DNA from: an uncultured Helicobacter sp.
GTDB taxonomy: Bacteria > Campylobacterota > Campylobacteria > Campylobacterales > Helicobacteraceae
Length of the DNA: 64,000 bases
NCBI GenBank assembly: GCA_944323645.1
Contig: CALUTE010000005.1
Coordinates: forward strand, 1 to 64,000
Direction: 5' to 3'
Positions 22,884 to 32,415 of the stretch are shown here, piece by piece. The notes beneath the pieces were generated by a model, which did no database searches, was not told the DNA's origin, and worked only from the letters and a program-made list of their open reading frames with translations. The first letter of the stretch is position 1. Each line of letters starts with the position of its first letter. The translations under genes and the position numbers were made by a program.

Positions 22884-23909
22884 ATGGAATCGTTTGAGCG
22901 AGTTCAGGAAGCGATTAATGCAATTAAAAATGGTGAAATGGTTATTATTATGGACGATGAAGATAGGGAAAATGAGGGTGATTTGGTTATGGCTGGGATT
23001 TTTAGTACCCCAGAAAAAATCAATTTTATGGCAAAAGAAGCGCGTGGGCTCATCTGCGTTTCAATTACTAGAGAAATTGCCATAAACCTAGATTTGCCAC
23101 CTATGGTGAGTAATAATGATTCTAATCACGAGACAGCTTTTACTATTTCTATTGATGCGCGCAGTGCAAAAACTGGTATTTCTGCATACGAGAGGGACCT
23201 AACTATACAGCTTATGTGCAATCCTGCAAGTAAGCCTCAAGATTTTGTACGCCCCGGACATATCTTTCCCTTAATTGCCAAAGATGGAGGTGTGTTGGTT
23301 CGTACAGGACATACAGAAGCAAGTGTGGATTTGTGCAAAATGGCAGGCATTAAGCCTGTGGCAGTGATTTGTGAAATTATGAAAGAAGATGGTACAATGG
23401 CGACACGTGGTGATCGATTTTTGAGCGATTTTGCTAAGAAACATAGTCTCAAGATTCTCTATGTTTCAGACTTGGTTGCATATCGTTTGCAGACAGAGAA
23501 TCTGCTTAATATTACTAGACAGGAAGAAGGCGAGTTTTTGGGAACGGTATGCGAAAAAATTATGCTAAGCGATCACCTTGGGCGCGAGCATTATGTATTT
23601 GCCTTTGGTGCACCAAAGGCACCCTTAGTTCGTTTGCATACAATTCATACTGATTATGAATTATTTTCAAGTACCAAAAAATTTGAGTTTTTGATGCGTT
23701 GTATCAAGAAACTACAACTTGAAGGTGGCTATCTTGTATTTATTAACGATACTTCAAACGAATCTGAATTGATGAAAAACTTTGGTATAGGCGCACAAAT
23801 TCTAAAAAAGCTTAATGTCCGCGAGTTTAAACTTATCAGCACAAATAAGCGTGAATATGCAGCTCTTAATGGGTTTGATTTGCGCCTAATCGAAACGATT
23901 GATGTTTAG
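22884..23909 (+). CDS. ribBA: 3,4-dihydroxy-2-butanone 4-phosphate synthase with degenerate GTP cyclohydrolase II-like half
   Basis: 341 residues. The RibB half (about 1-205) is canonical: DDEDRENEGDLVMAG, RPGHIFPL, RTGHTEASVDLCKMAG. It converts ribulose-5-phosphate into the four-carbon riboflavin precursor. The second half (about 215-341) has the outline of a RibA domain but lacks the zinc cysteines and the GTP-site signature: VRLHTIHTDYELFSS stands where VR.HSECLTGD.F.S..C.C is expected. Only the RibB activity should be present; a separate RibA is expected elsewhere. AAAGGATTAATT precedes ATG. Confidence 0.9.
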   Translation: MESFERVQEAINAIKNGEMVIIMDDEDRENEGDLVMAGIFSTPEKINFMAKEARGLICVSITREIAINLDLPPMVSNNDSNHETAFTISIDARSAKTGISAYERDLTIQLMCNPASKPQDFVRPGHIFPLIAKDGGVLVRTGHTEASVDLCKMAGIKPVAVICEIMKEDGTMATRGDRFLSDFAKKHSLKILYVSDLVAYRLQTENLLNITRQEEGEFLGTVCEKIMLSDHLGREHYVFAFGAPKAPLVRLHTIHTDYELFSSTKKFEFLMRCIKKLQLEGGYLVFINDTSNESELMKNFGIGAQILKKLNVREFKLISTNKREYAALNGFDLRLIETIDV

Positions 23910-23943
23910 ATTATGGTTGTTAATTAGATAGAATAAGGTGGCT

Positions 23944-24363
23944 ATGGAATTGTTAAAATGTTGGATATATGGGATATTTTGTTGTTTTTTGCTTAATGAT
24001 GCTTTGTGTGCTGGAGCAATATGTGAGTTTAAAATAAAACAAGCACAAGAAGGTATAAGAGCGTATGAACAGAAGAGAAATTATGATCCAGACAAGCTTG
24101 CCGCAGCGCGCAAAGAGCTCGATACTTTGCTAAAACACTGTGATGATGAAGCAATTTTGCAAGATGTGCAAGAGCATATTAAGCGCACAAAAAACAAGCT
24201 TGATGCAGAGAATCTGCGTCTTGCAAATGCACTACAAGCCCAAGATCAGCATCGGATTTTTCAAGCAAAACTTGCATACAAGATTGCTGAAATTGAATAT
24301 ATCGCAGCACGTCAAGAAGAGTTACGACTTAAAGACTTACTTAAACCTATTCCCAAAAAATAA
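23944..24363 (+). CDS. DUF1090-like exported protein
   Basis: 139 residues from ATG 23944 (a GTG at 23938 is in frame). Signal peptide MELLKCWIYGIFCCFLLNDALCAG, then a helical domain: CEFKIKQAQEGIRAYEQKRN, LLKHCDDEAILQDVQEHI, AENLRLANALQAQDQHRIFQ. The Cys...Cys.D pattern and charged helices fit the DUF1090 (YqjC) family. Function unknown; probably periplasmic. Confidence 0.7.
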   Translation: MELLKCWIYGIFCCFLLNDALCAGAICEFKIKQAQEGIRAYEQKRNYDPDKLAAARKELDTLLKHCDDEAILQDVQEHIKRTKNKLDAENLRLANALQAQDQHRIFQAKLAYKIAEIEYIAARQEELRLKDLLKPIPKK

Positions 24364-24476
24364 AAAGACAAAACTACAAAGCAAGCATTTTAGCAAGCCC
24401 TAATAATGTGTAGCCAAGCTTTAAATAAAAAAGTGGCAATATTACAAGATTCTAAGCTGAGGCACAAGTCTAGATT

Positions 24477-24779
24477 CTACTTAGCAAATGGATTAAGACC
24501 GCCTAGCATTGAGAGGGCTAGAGACTTTTTATTTTCTGCCATATTTTTGTAGGCATCATTTAGAGCAGAGATAAGCAAAATCTGTAGAGAGTCTTTATCT
24601 TCTAGTAAAGAATCATCAATGCTAATATCTACAACTTCTCCTGCTCCATTTATACTCACACTCACGAGTCCGCCCCCACTTTTAGCGTTAAATAGTGTTT
24701 GTCGTGATTTTTCTTCAAGTTCCTTGACATTTTTTTGCATATCACCAAGCATTGATGAAAGGTTGTTTATATCAAACAT
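24477..24779 (-). CDS. ybaB: YbaB/EbfC nucleoid-associated protein
   Basis: 100 residues, usual family length. Helix [20 protein letters not shown], the sheet [20 protein letters not shown] and the final helix [18 protein letters not shown] are the YbaB pattern. It binds DNA as a dimer. It follows panD on the same strand, at the end of the hyd cluster. Confidence 0.88.
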   Translation of the reverse strand: MFDINNLSSMLGDMQKNVKELEEKSRQTLFNAKSGGGLVSVSINGAGEVVDISIDDSLLEDKDSLQILLISALNDAYKNMAENKKSLALSMLGGLNPFAK

Positions 24780-24815
24780 TAGTACTCCTTTTGCCGACTT
24801 AAACGACTGATGTAT

Positions 24816-25163
24816 TTAACGAAGATGATTGTGCTCATCAACAAAAACAATTTTTGGCTTATGTGTTTTGGCTTTGTCTGCTTCTATGCTTGCATAAGCG
24901 ACAATGATTACAATATCACCAACACAGGCACATCTTGCTGCTGCACCATTGAGACAGACTATACCGCTCTCGCGCTCACCAACGATAACATAAGTGCTTA
25001 AGCGCATACCGTTATTGATATTGAGCACATCAACTTTCATTCCCTCAATTAGTCCAGCTGCTTCACATAAGGCTTCATCAATTGTAATTGAACCCTCATA
25101 ATTAATGTTAGCATCACTTATGCGTGCTCTATGGATTTTTGCATATAGCATTTCAAAATACAT
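24816..25163 (-). CDS. panD: Aspartate 1-decarboxylase
   Basis: 115 residues. It makes beta-alanine for pantothenate and CoA. Self-processing Gly-Ser site in NYEGSITID near residue 22; Lys in the N-terminal [21 protein letters not shown], the conserved substrate-pocket motif, near residue 70. Two ATGs (25169 and 25163) compete: AAGGA sits directly before the first and six bases before the second, which favours 25163. It follows hydE by 11 bases. Confidence 0.93.
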   Translation of the reverse strand: MYFEMLYAKIHRARISDANINYEGSITIDEALCEAAGLIEGMKVDVLNINNGMRLSTYVIVGERESGIVCLNGAAARCACVGDIVIIVAYASIEADKAKTHKPKIVFVDEHNHLR

Positions 25164-25174
25164 AGTCATTCCTT

Positions 25175-26917
25175 TTATAATGAAGAATCTATCCAACCAT
25201 CTTGTGGCAATATAAGTGTAATATCACGCGGCAAATATAACAAAATCTTATCAAAAAATATTTTATGCGTGAGCATATCACCACACAAAAAAATTTGTTT
25301 GATTGCATAGTTTTGCTCCATATCACGCACAAAATTTCCCAAAAACTCACCAAGAGAATCTAGGATTCCATAGCATAGTATTGCTTTTTCTACGCCAGCA
25401 AGTGCAAAGCTCATACAACTTCTCAAGATTTTTGGATAATCAAGACTGAGCACGCCCTGATCGTTTTTTATGAGTTTATAGTCTATGCGTGGTCCTTTAT
25501 CAAGCAAACAAAGTTTGGCGTTTGAAAGAATGGTTTGCACACCCTGTGATAATGGTGCAGATTTATCACAATATCCAAGTACTTTTGCGATGATACCAAA
25601 CATATCAACAATATTTGTACTTACCCTAGATGATTCTGATATAAAATTTAGTGTCTCTGTACCAAAGTGTTTCTTGTAATTAGCTATGAGTCTATCAGCA
25701 CCTTTATAGTACTTCTCTAGGCGCGTTAGCATTGCATTCACATCTGTAGAAAAGCTTACTTCTAAAAGCTTGGCAAAAGAAGTGCCATCATATGTCCAAA
25801 GAGCGCTTGGATATTTGGTTGAGAGATAACAAGTAAGCATTTGTTTAGAGTAGGAGAGCTGGTGTTCTTTTATTCGTTTAGAAGTGGTAGTTTGTCCAGA
25901 ATCTAAAAGATTTTCATTACTACTAGATTCTCGTAATTCTTGCGGATAGTGGTGCTTAATGATAGCTTGCAAAGTGTGTTTGGATTTTCTATTCTCAATA
26001 AGCGTTCCTTCTTTGCTGCATACAAGAAGTTGTTGTTTTGGTAGGGCATAGGTAAGACTATATCCGATTTCAAGGGATTTTTGTGAGTAGTTTTTGGATT
26101 TATGTACAAAGACATATTCTATACCTTCTTGTTTTGCCAGTGATCCTAGCAGCATAAGCATAGGATCAAAAGCGAGCATACAGATAATTTCCACACAATT
26201 ATCTTTAAGTAGTTCCTTGCGAAATACATCTTTAACACAAAGCTTCATACTTGGTTTCTCAAAGCTTGCAAGAACAGAAAGTTGCACAGAATCTACGCGC
26301 GTGAATGTTTGTATGGTCTGCATATCCCAAAATAGTACTTTTTCACTTTTTGTTTGCGTGTTTAGGCAGAGACTACCTCTTGGTGTATGCAAAAGAATGC
26401 TATCGTGGTTTTTGAGTGCATTTATAAGGTTTGATATAAGAGATGGGAGTTTATGTGGGCTTGTATAAAGAGATTTTTTAGGCAAGCTTTGGTTGGATTT
26501 TTTGTTTTGATTCTTATGAGACAGGAATAGTTTGGTATAGATTTTTGAAAATAAACGCATATTACTCGAAGTGTACGTAGCAATAAAATCGTTGATTTGT
26601 ACTACTGAAGGCATAGACTCTTTAGTGGATCTTTTAGGCGGATGGGCAAAAAAGTGCTTTGGTGGATTCTCTATTGGCAGGACAGTGTCAAATACAAAAT
26701 ACAAACTCAATGGTAATTCCCGACTAATTGCATCAGAGAAATCGAGAATTGCTTGTTGTACACCACAAACAATAAAGCTATATTTTGAAGTAGGGATTTT
26801 TTTTTCAAATTGTATGGCAAATTGCAGTTTGTGTGTGCAAGCAAGCCGAATTAGTATGGATTCAAAGGGTGCTATATAGGCTTTAGATTTGGTTGTATGA
26901 AAAACAAAGCTAAACAA
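25175..26917 (-). CDS. hydE: Hydrogenase-associated protein HydE
   Basis: 580 residues. Assigned mainly by position: in Helicobacter the fifth gene of hydABCDE codes a large protein needed for hydrogenase activity. Visible segments include [36 protein letters not shown] and [20 protein letters not shown] near the C-terminus, resembling a nucleotide or carbamoyl-binding maturation fold, but I see no certain catalytic motif. It begins 2 bases after hydD; panD follows. Confidence 0.75.
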   Translation of the reverse strand: MFSFVFHTTKSKAYIAPFESILIRLACTHKLQFAIQFEKKIPTSKYSFIVCGVQQAILDFSDAISRELPLSLYFVFDTVLPIENPPKHFFAHPPKRSTKESMPSVVQINDFIATYTSSNMRLFSKIYTKLFLSHKNQNKKSNQSLPKKSLYTSPHKLPSLISNLINALKNHDSILLHTPRGSLCLNTQTKSEKVLFWDMQTIQTFTRVDSVQLSVLASFEKPSMKLCVKDVFRKELLKDNCVEIICMLAFDPMLMLLGSLAKQEGIEYVFVHKSKNYSQKSLEIGYSLTYALPKQQLLVCSKEGTLIENRKSKHTLQAIIKHHYPQELRESSSNENLLDSGQTTTSKRIKEHQLSYSKQMLTCYLSTKYPSALWTYDGTSFAKLLEVSFSTDVNAMLTRLEKYYKGADRLIANYKKHFGTETLNFISESSRVSTNIVDMFGIIAKVLGYCDKSAPLSQGVQTILSNAKLCLLDKGPRIDYKLIKNDQGVLSLDYPKILRSCMSFALAGVEKAILCYGILDSLGEFLGNFVRDMEQNYAIKQIFLCGDMLTHKIFFDKILLYLPRDITLILPQDGWIDSSL

Positions 26918-26919
26918 GG

Positions 26920-27459
26920 CTAAAATCCTTTATAGGAATTGTTTGCAATTTCTTGTAGGGGAATAGCGTTTGTTTTTTTTATGCTAAAACCAAGAGTGCG
27001 TAACTGTTTGATAACCTCTTCTTCCATAGTTGAAACCCCAGCCAAAAGCTCTTGAGAGAGTTCAAAGGTCGTATCTTCACCAATAATCTTTGGGATAATG
27101 CCAACAATGTGCAGCGGAGGAAGATCACCAAGCACCTGAGTAAGTCGCAAAGTCTGCAACATTTCAACTTCGTGCGCACTCCCTGCCCAAGTGATTTGAT
27201 TGGGTATTGCAGAAAACGGGAAGCTATACACGTCTCCCACCTGTGCACCTTCTACGCTGACACTATCAAGCATAAGTACAAAATCATATTCGACAATAAG
27301 TGGAATGAGTGCTTGGGCAAGCGTTCCACCATCGATAAATTCTAGGGTGTGCTCCTGCGATACGAATGTGTAATTTACTTTCAAATAATTACTAAGATGA
27401 ACACCTATCCCCTCGTCTCCAAAAAGAATGTTGCCAATCCCAAGAATCAAAACTTTCAA
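26920..27459 (-). CDS. hydD: [NiFe]-hydrogenase maturation protease
   Basis: 179 residues, HyaD/HupD family. LGIGNILFGDEGIGVHL at residues 5-21 holds the Asp/Glu that binds nickel of the unprocessed large subunit; FIDGGTLAQALIPL carries the second Asp; SAHEVEMLQTLRL the His. It trims the C-terminal tail of HydB once nickel is inserted. Fourth gene of the hyd operon. Confidence 0.92.
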   Translation of the reverse strand: MKVLILGIGNILFGDEGIGVHLSNYLKVNYTFVSQEHTLEFIDGGTLAQALIPLIVEYDFVLMLDSVSVEGAQVGDVYSFPFSAIPNQITWAGSAHEVEMLQTLRLTQVLGDLPPLHIVGIIPKIIGEDTTFELSQELLAGVSTMEEEVIKQLRTLGFSIKKTNAIPLQEIANNSYKGF

Positions 27460-27469
27460 AACCGCGCTA

Positions 27470-28171
27470 CTAAACTTTCAAATCTTTTTGATAACGAATT
27501 CCGCTGACAATTGCATCTGCTCCACCATTTGGGTATTTGATAGAATTCCAGATAACAAAATAAATATGAACAGGAATAAAGAGAATGAATCCCCAAGTAA
27601 GTATATGATGTATAGTGCGGACATTCGCAAGCCCACCGCATACAACCTCCACCCATTTGAAGCACACTCCAAGGACACCTCCAAGCCCACTATGGTAAAC
27701 ATTGCCATATAATGCGACACCAGTCAGGGAGATTAGCAAAACAAGTATGCCGAGCATAAAATATGTAGCAAATTGTAGTGGATTATAGGTACCATCAATA
27801 TGGGGGTGCTTTCCTATCCAAAAATATGTTTTAATTGTGCTAAACCATACTTGCGGTTGCAAAAACTGCACGAACGATTTACGCTCTTCCTTGCTTCCTT
27901 GTTTGTCAAAGAAAAACAAATAAAGGCGGAAGCAAGAAATACCAATTAATATAAAACCAAAAATAATATGAATGCTTCGAATATAAGCTTGCGTAAAATT
28001 GATAGGAGTTGCACTTGGACTTGCACTCAAAAACGGCAAAGCAATATAAAATCCTGTGCCAATTAGGCTAAAAATAGCAAGTGCTCGCAACCAGTGAAAA
28101 ATTCTCGTAAGTCCAGAAAACTCTGTATAGGCTTTAAACTCTTTATTGCCAGAATCTACTGCTTCTCTCAT
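27470..28171 (-). CDS. hydC: Ni/Fe-hydrogenase cytochrome b subunit
   Basis: 233 residues, membrane subunit with four helices that takes electrons from HydA to menaquinone. Helix 1 has FHWLRALAIFSLIGTGFYIA; His ligands appear in RSIHIIFGFILIG and in TIHHILTWGFILFIPVHIYF near the end. Typical length for the family. Start 10 bases after hydB ends. Confidence 0.92.
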   Translation of the reverse strand: MREAVDSGNKEFKAYTEFSGLTRIFHWLRALAIFSLIGTGFYIALPFLSASPSATPINFTQAYIRSIHIIFGFILIGISCFRLYLFFFDKQGSKEERKSFVQFLQPQVWFSTIKTYFWIGKHPHIDGTYNPLQFATYFMLGILVLLISLTGVALYGNVYHSGLGGVLGVCFKWVEVVCGGLANVRTIHHILTWGFILFIPVHIYFVIWNSIKYPNGGADAIVSGIRYQKDLKV

Positions 28172-28180
28172 AATATTCTC

Positions 28181-29920
28181 CTATATACGTGCGAAAGAGG
28201 GTTCAACCTTATACTCACTGATTTTGTTGCCTCTTGTATCTGTAATATGCACTGCACAGGCAATGCAAGGGTCAAATGAGTGGATATGGCGTATAATTTC
28301 TAATGGCTGCGTAATATTTGCAATTTTGGTGCCTATTAAACTCATCTCATAAGGACCCCTTTTGCCTTTCGAATCACGTGGTCCGGCATTCCAGGTTGAA
28401 GGAACAACCGCTTGGTAGTTTTCAACCTTTCCTTTTTTTATGCGTACCCAATGGCTAAGCATACCTCGGGGCACATTGCCAATATAACGTCCTTGATAGG
28501 TTTCTGATTCGTCAATATGATATGAGGCACAGGTACGAGTATCTACTTTTAGATTCTCGACAAGTGTATCAAAAGCTTTAAGCCCATATTCACAAATCAC
28601 ACGCGCTTCAATGCAACGCGCTGCTGTTCGCCCAAGTGTGGTGAATAGCGCCTCGACGGGTAATCCTGTTTCTTTGAGAAATTGTTGCGCAATAGGGGTA
28701 ATGTATTTATTACCTGCAGCTAAACCAACCACTATAGTCGCAAGTGGTCCTACTTCCATAGGTTCGCCATCATATCTGGGTGACTTTATCCAAGAATATT
28801 TTTCATTATGTTTTAGATTCTTGGTTTGTATTTCTTTACCATCGGGTCCGATGCTTGTCCCATCTTCAAACCCAGTATATTCAGGGGTAGTTTGTCCATC
28901 GTATGGATGTAGAGCAACTTTGTCGGTATTTTCATATTTATACCAAGAATGAGTAACTTCCTCTGAAATCAGGCTTTCATCGACTTCATAGAGCTTGCTC
29001 AAATCGCCATTTTTTACGATTCCTGTGCTATAGAGGTATTCATCTGGTCCAACCTGCATCTCTGCATAAGAAAGGAAGTTTTTTACACCACAGCCATGCT
29101 GTGCGACAGAAGGCTCATCTGCATAGACCTTACCTGCCATTACTAAATCCGCCCAATATGCACGCTTAACAAAGTCGGCAATTTTTTCAAATTTGCCCTT
29201 CCATTCACCAAGCCGCGATGGATCAAGAATATCCATAACAGAGGTAACACCCCCAACAGTCAAACTTTGTGGGTGAGGTTGTTTTGCACCAAAGACAGCC
29301 ATCATTTTTGCGGCTTCTCGTTGAATTTCTAGGAGCTTTAAATAGTGTGAAAGAACGATGAGGTTTTGTTCTGGCGAGAATCTATAAGTCTTATGTCCCC
29401 AATATGCATTTTGGAATGGTCCAAGAGCGCCTTGTGCAACGAAATCGCCTACACGCTTTTGTACTGAGCGCAGTTCATTTTCACCTGCTGCTAGTGGAAA
29501 ATCTGTGTATTGATAAGCTTCTTTTGCAGCTTTTGCTGGATCAGCTTTAAGTGCGCTTGTGATATCGCACCAATCAAGCCCATGCAGTGTGTAAAAATGC
29601 ACAGTATGGTCGTGCAAAAAAAGTGCCATATTCATAAGGCTTCTAGTCATTTGTGCATTGAGTGGGGGCTGAATACCAAGCGCATTTTCCACAGCCATAA
29701 TCCCAGCTTTGTAGTGGCTGTAAGTACAGACACCACAAATTCTTTGTGCTATAAAGCCCGCGTCTCTTGGATCACGTCCAACAATAATTTTTTCGAGCCC
29801 ACGCCATAAGGTTGAAGAGGAAAAAGCATCTTGGATCACATTATTTTCATCTACAATAACTTCTATTCTTAAATGCCCTTCAATCCTTGTGATAGGATCA
29901 ACAATAATTCGCTTTGTCAT
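28181..29920 (-). CDS. hydB: [NiFe]-hydrogenase large subunit
   Basis: 579 residues. The nickel site is complete: N-terminal RICGVCTYSH near residue 62 and C-terminal DPCIACAVH near residue 550. The family's start ITRIEGHLRIEV is at residues 11-22. The end after DPCIACAVH..., about 20 residues, is the peptide removed by HydD. Periplasm-facing uptake hydrogenase exported with HydA. Confidence 0.97.
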   Translation of the reverse strand: MTKRIIVDPITRIEGHLRIEVIVDENNVIQDAFSSSTLWRGLEKIIVGRDPRDAGFIAQRICGVCTYSHYKAGIMAVENALGIQPPLNAQMTRSLMNMALFLHDHTVHFYTLHGLDWCDITSALKADPAKAAKEAYQYTDFPLAAGENELRSVQKRVGDFVAQGALGPFQNAYWGHKTYRFSPEQNLIVLSHYLKLLEIQREAAKMMAVFGAKQPHPQSLTVGGVTSVMDILDPSRLGEWKGKFEKIADFVKRAYWADLVMAGKVYADEPSVAQHGCGVKNFLSYAEMQVGPDEYLYSTGIVKNGDLSKLYEVDESLISEEVTHSWYKYENTDKVALHPYDGQTTPEYTGFEDGTSIGPDGKEIQTKNLKHNEKYSWIKSPRYDGEPMEVGPLATIVVGLAAGNKYITPIAQQFLKETGLPVEALFTTLGRTAARCIEARVICEYGLKAFDTLVENLKVDTRTCASYHIDESETYQGRYIGNVPRGMLSHWVRIKKGKVENYQAVVPSTWNAGPRDSKGKRGPYEMSLIGTKIANITQPLEIIRHIHSFDPCIACAVHITDTRGNKISEYKVEPSFARI

Positions 29921-29946
29921 TTGCTCTCCTTTCTAATTCATATGAT

Positions 29947-31113
29947 TTATTTGGCTTTTACCATACTTGAGACAACCGCGTGTGCAGCAATACCTACTGC
30001 AGTAGCTGCAAGAACCGCAGTACCGATGCTATCAGCTGTTTTATCTGCTCCGTATCCATTATAAGCAGTGTGGAATGGGGTATTGCCAAGTGGGCGTTCA
30101 AATGGCGTCATTGTATCCCAGAAATTTGGTTCGCTACAGCCAATACAACCGTGTCCTGCTTGAATAGGCCAGCTTGTATGGGTGTTGAAGCGAAGTTTTG
30201 AGCAGTTATTAAATGTGTAAGGACCTTTGCAACCAACCTTATAGAGGCAATAACCATTTTTGGCACCTTCATCGCCAAACTCCTGTACAAATTCGCCCGC
30301 ATCAAAATGTCCTCGGCGTTCGCACATATCATGTATTCTATGACCATACGCCCATGTTGGACGTCCAAACGCATCAACAGGTGGGGTTTTATTAAACATA
30401 ATAAAATACAAAATATTGCCCACAATATTCTTTTCACTAGGCGGGCAGCCAGGTACCTTGATGACAGGTTTTGAGATGATTTTATCGAGAGGTTGAGCGT
30501 TTGTTGGGTTTGGTGCTGCAGCTTGTACTCCTCCATAGCTAGAACAAGTACCTATGGTAAAAATAGCCATAGCACCTTCTGCAGCGTGGCGACATTCTTG
30601 TGCTCCAGTTCTGCCATCTGCACCTATTGTAAGATAGTATTCATCGCCTTTTGGTATACCGCCTTCTACCATAAGTATGTAGTTGCCATAGTGCTTTTTT
30701 ATGGCGTTTTCTAGATTTTGTATAGCTTGATAACCCGATGCTGCCATAACAGTTTCGTGATATTCGAGGTTGATAAGATCAAACAATATAGAATCTATTG
30801 TTGGTTCTTCGGTGCGCAATAAACTCTCAGAACAACCTGTACATTCTGCCATATGTAACCAAATTACTGGTGTGCGATTAGCCATTTCTGCAGCACGTGC
30901 CGTAAGCGGCGCAAAACTTGCGGGAAGTGAGAGAGCTGCTGTCATCATTCCAGCCCATTTCATAAAATCTCGACGGGAAATACCCCTATTTTCTAGTTCT
31001 TCTTGGAGCGTTTTATCAGCGTTGTGAGCAGGCAATTGCCCCATCTTATCAAGGCGACTAGAAATCTCTTTGAAGAGTTTTTTCATACGACTAGAATCTG
31101 CACTATTATCCAT
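29947..31113 (-). CDS. hydA: [NiFe]-hydrogenase small subunit with Tat signal
   Basis: 388 residues from MDNSADSSRMKKLFKEISSR; an upstream in-frame ATG (31158) lies before the likely -10 box and is rejected. Twin-arginine signal SRRDFMKWAGM near residues 46-56 drives export of the HydAB dimer. Iron-sulfur ligands in CTGCSESLLR, TCSSYGG, GCPPSEKNIVG, GCKGPYTFNNC and GHGCIGCSEPNFWD. C-terminal membrane anchor (AVLAATAVGIAAHAVV). AAGGAG before ATG. Confidence 0.96.
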   Translation of the reverse strand: MDNSADSSRMKKLFKEISSRLDKMGQLPAHNADKTLQEELENRGISRRDFMKWAGMMTAALSLPASFAPLTARAAEMANRTPVIWLHMAECTGCSESLLRTEEPTIDSILFDLINLEYHETVMAASGYQAIQNLENAIKKHYGNYILMVEGGIPKGDEYYLTIGADGRTGAQECRHAAEGAMAIFTIGTCSSYGGVQAAAPNPTNAQPLDKIISKPVIKVPGCPPSEKNIVGNILYFIMFNKTPPVDAFGRPTWAYGHRIHDMCERRGHFDAGEFVQEFGDEGAKNGYCLYKVGCKGPYTFNNCSKLRFNTHTSWPIQAGHGCIGCSEPNFWDTMTPFERPLGNTPFHTAYNGYGADKTADSIGTAVLAATAVGIAAHAVVSSMVKAK

Positions 31114-31156
31114 CTTTTTCTCCTTGTAGTTGTTGTGTCTAAGTAGATTTGAACAC

Positions 31157-31162
31157 ATTGTA
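31157..31162 (-). promoter_or_regulatory. Candidate -10 box of the hyd operon
   Basis: On the - strand TTACAATGTG gives TACAAT about 45 bases before the hydA ATG. Its spacing to the palindrome at 31176-31205 places that palindrome over the -35 region. Confidence 0.4.
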
Positions 31163-31175
31163 AGGCAAACATTCT

Positions 31176-31205
31176 AATATCTATCTTAAAAATAAGATAG
31201 ATATT
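31176..31205. promoter_or_regulatory. Perfect palindrome upstream of hydA, candidate operator
   Basis: Arms AATATCTATCTT (31176-31187) and AAGATAGATATT (31194-31205) are exact inverted repeats around the 6-base spacer AAAAAT. No T-run follows on the hyd-transcribed side, so an operator is more likely than a terminator. In H. pylori hyd expression responds to nickel through NikR; this palindrome does not obviously match the NikR box, so the binding factor is unknown. Confidence 0.5.
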
Positions 31206-31432
31206 ATCGATAAATTCTAGATTAGTAACAATAAAACTGACTTTTTTATATCTCTTATGAGAATCTAAACTAAAAGATAAATAAATATTTAACCTTAAAT
31301 AAGTGCAAAATAAAATTTCAGAGCGGTTGAGACCTAATTTGAGTTACAGGATTCAAATACCTATGGAAAGTAATATGCAATACTTTTTTGAACTAGCTAG
31401 ATTTGTGTTGGTGGGCTGCCAAGACTTTTAGC

Positions 31433-32389
31433 TTACCCAACAACAATTTTGTTTGCCTCTTCCATGCGTTGCAAATATTCCCAACGCTCATCGACTTCTT
31501 TTTGAAACTTTTCGATGATATGTGCATTTTCTGGTTTAAATAAATGTTTGAAACGACCTTGTGCTCCTAGATAATCGCGCACGGGGATAACATTTTTAGG
31601 ACGATAGGTAATATGCAATTCTCTACCATTTAAAATTTCAAAAAGAGGGAAAGCAAGGCTATCTACTGCCAGATCTGAAATATCAATAGTTTTATTGGAT
31701 TCAAATCGCCATTCTGTTGTACAAGCACTCATGGCATTGATAAATGTTGGACCTTCTGTGTCAATAGCCTGTTTGATTTTTTTGTTCATATCCTTCCATT
31801 TATTAGGCGCAACTTGTGCAACATAGGGACTACCGTGTGCAGCCATAACAAATAGTATATCTTTCTTGCGTTCTTTTTTACCGTAACTCACGCTTCCTGC
31901 TGGAGTTGTACTGGTGCTAGAGCCAATAGGTGTAGAACTTGAGCGTTGCCCACCTGTATTGGCATATACTTCGTTATCAAGACAGATATAAGTCATATCG
32001 TGTCCTCGTTCAAAGCACCCACTAATGAACTGAAATCCTATATCATACGTGCTACCATCACCACCAAAGGCAACGAACTTTGGTTTTTCTCCTTGATAGC
32101 GTCCTTTTTTAACAAGAGCCTTATACATTGTTTCTGCTCCAGCTGCAGCAGTCGAACCATTTTCAAAACCAATATGTATCCAAGGCACGTCCCAAGAAGT
32201 ATGTGGATATACAGCCGTTGATACTTCAAGACAACCTGTAGAATTACCAATTACAATGGGACCATCTACAGCATTTAGCACTTCCCGTATAATAATTCCA
32301 TGCGCACAACCTGGGCATAAGATATGTGAGCCTTCAAATTTTTCAGCAATTTTTGAGAATTGTTTTAAATTTTTTACTTCTCTAACCAT
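31433..32389 (-). CDS. porB: Pyruvate:ferredoxin/flavodoxin oxidoreductase beta subunit
   Basis: 318 residues from MVREVKNLKQFSKIAEKFEG. Binds thiamine diphosphate (GGDGSTYDIGFQFIS and NEVYANTGGQRSSST) and an iron-sulfur cluster (CPGCAHG near residue 27). Last gene of porCDAB; the complex turns pyruvate and CoA into acetyl-CoA and reduced flavodoxin or ferredoxin. AAGGAG precedes the chosen start. Confidence 0.94.
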   Translation of the reverse strand: MVREVKNLKQFSKIAEKFEGSHILCPGCAHGIIIREVLNAVDGPIVIGNSTGCLEVSTAVYPHTSWDVPWIHIGFENGSTAAAGAETMYKALVKKGRYQGEKPKFVAFGGDGSTYDIGFQFISGCFERGHDMTYICLDNEVYANTGGQRSSSTPIGSSTSTTPAGSVSYGKKERKKDILFVMAAHGSPYVAQVAPNKWKDMNKKIKQAIDTEGPTFINAMSACTTEWRFESNKTIDISDLAVDSLAFPLFEILNGRELHITYRPKNVIPVRDYLGAQGRFKHLFKPENAHIIEKFQKEVDERWEYLQRMEEANKIVVG

Positions 32390-32415
32390 TAGTATACTCC
32401 TTGAATATTGAGATT

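Larger units (their letters stand above)
31114..31432. other. Regulatory interval between porB and hydA
   Basis: About 320 bases without a gene. The part next to hydA holds the likely hyd promoter and a palindrome (separate entries). From 31206 to 31432 the DNA is AT-rich with no frame, RNA gene or clear terminator that I can support, though porB transcription from the right must end near here. Confidence 0.6.

Noticed and set aside
31158-31160. Upstream ATG for hydA
   Set aside because: It lies at the likely -10 box, adds non-conserved residues and has no ribosome-binding site, unlike ATG 31113.
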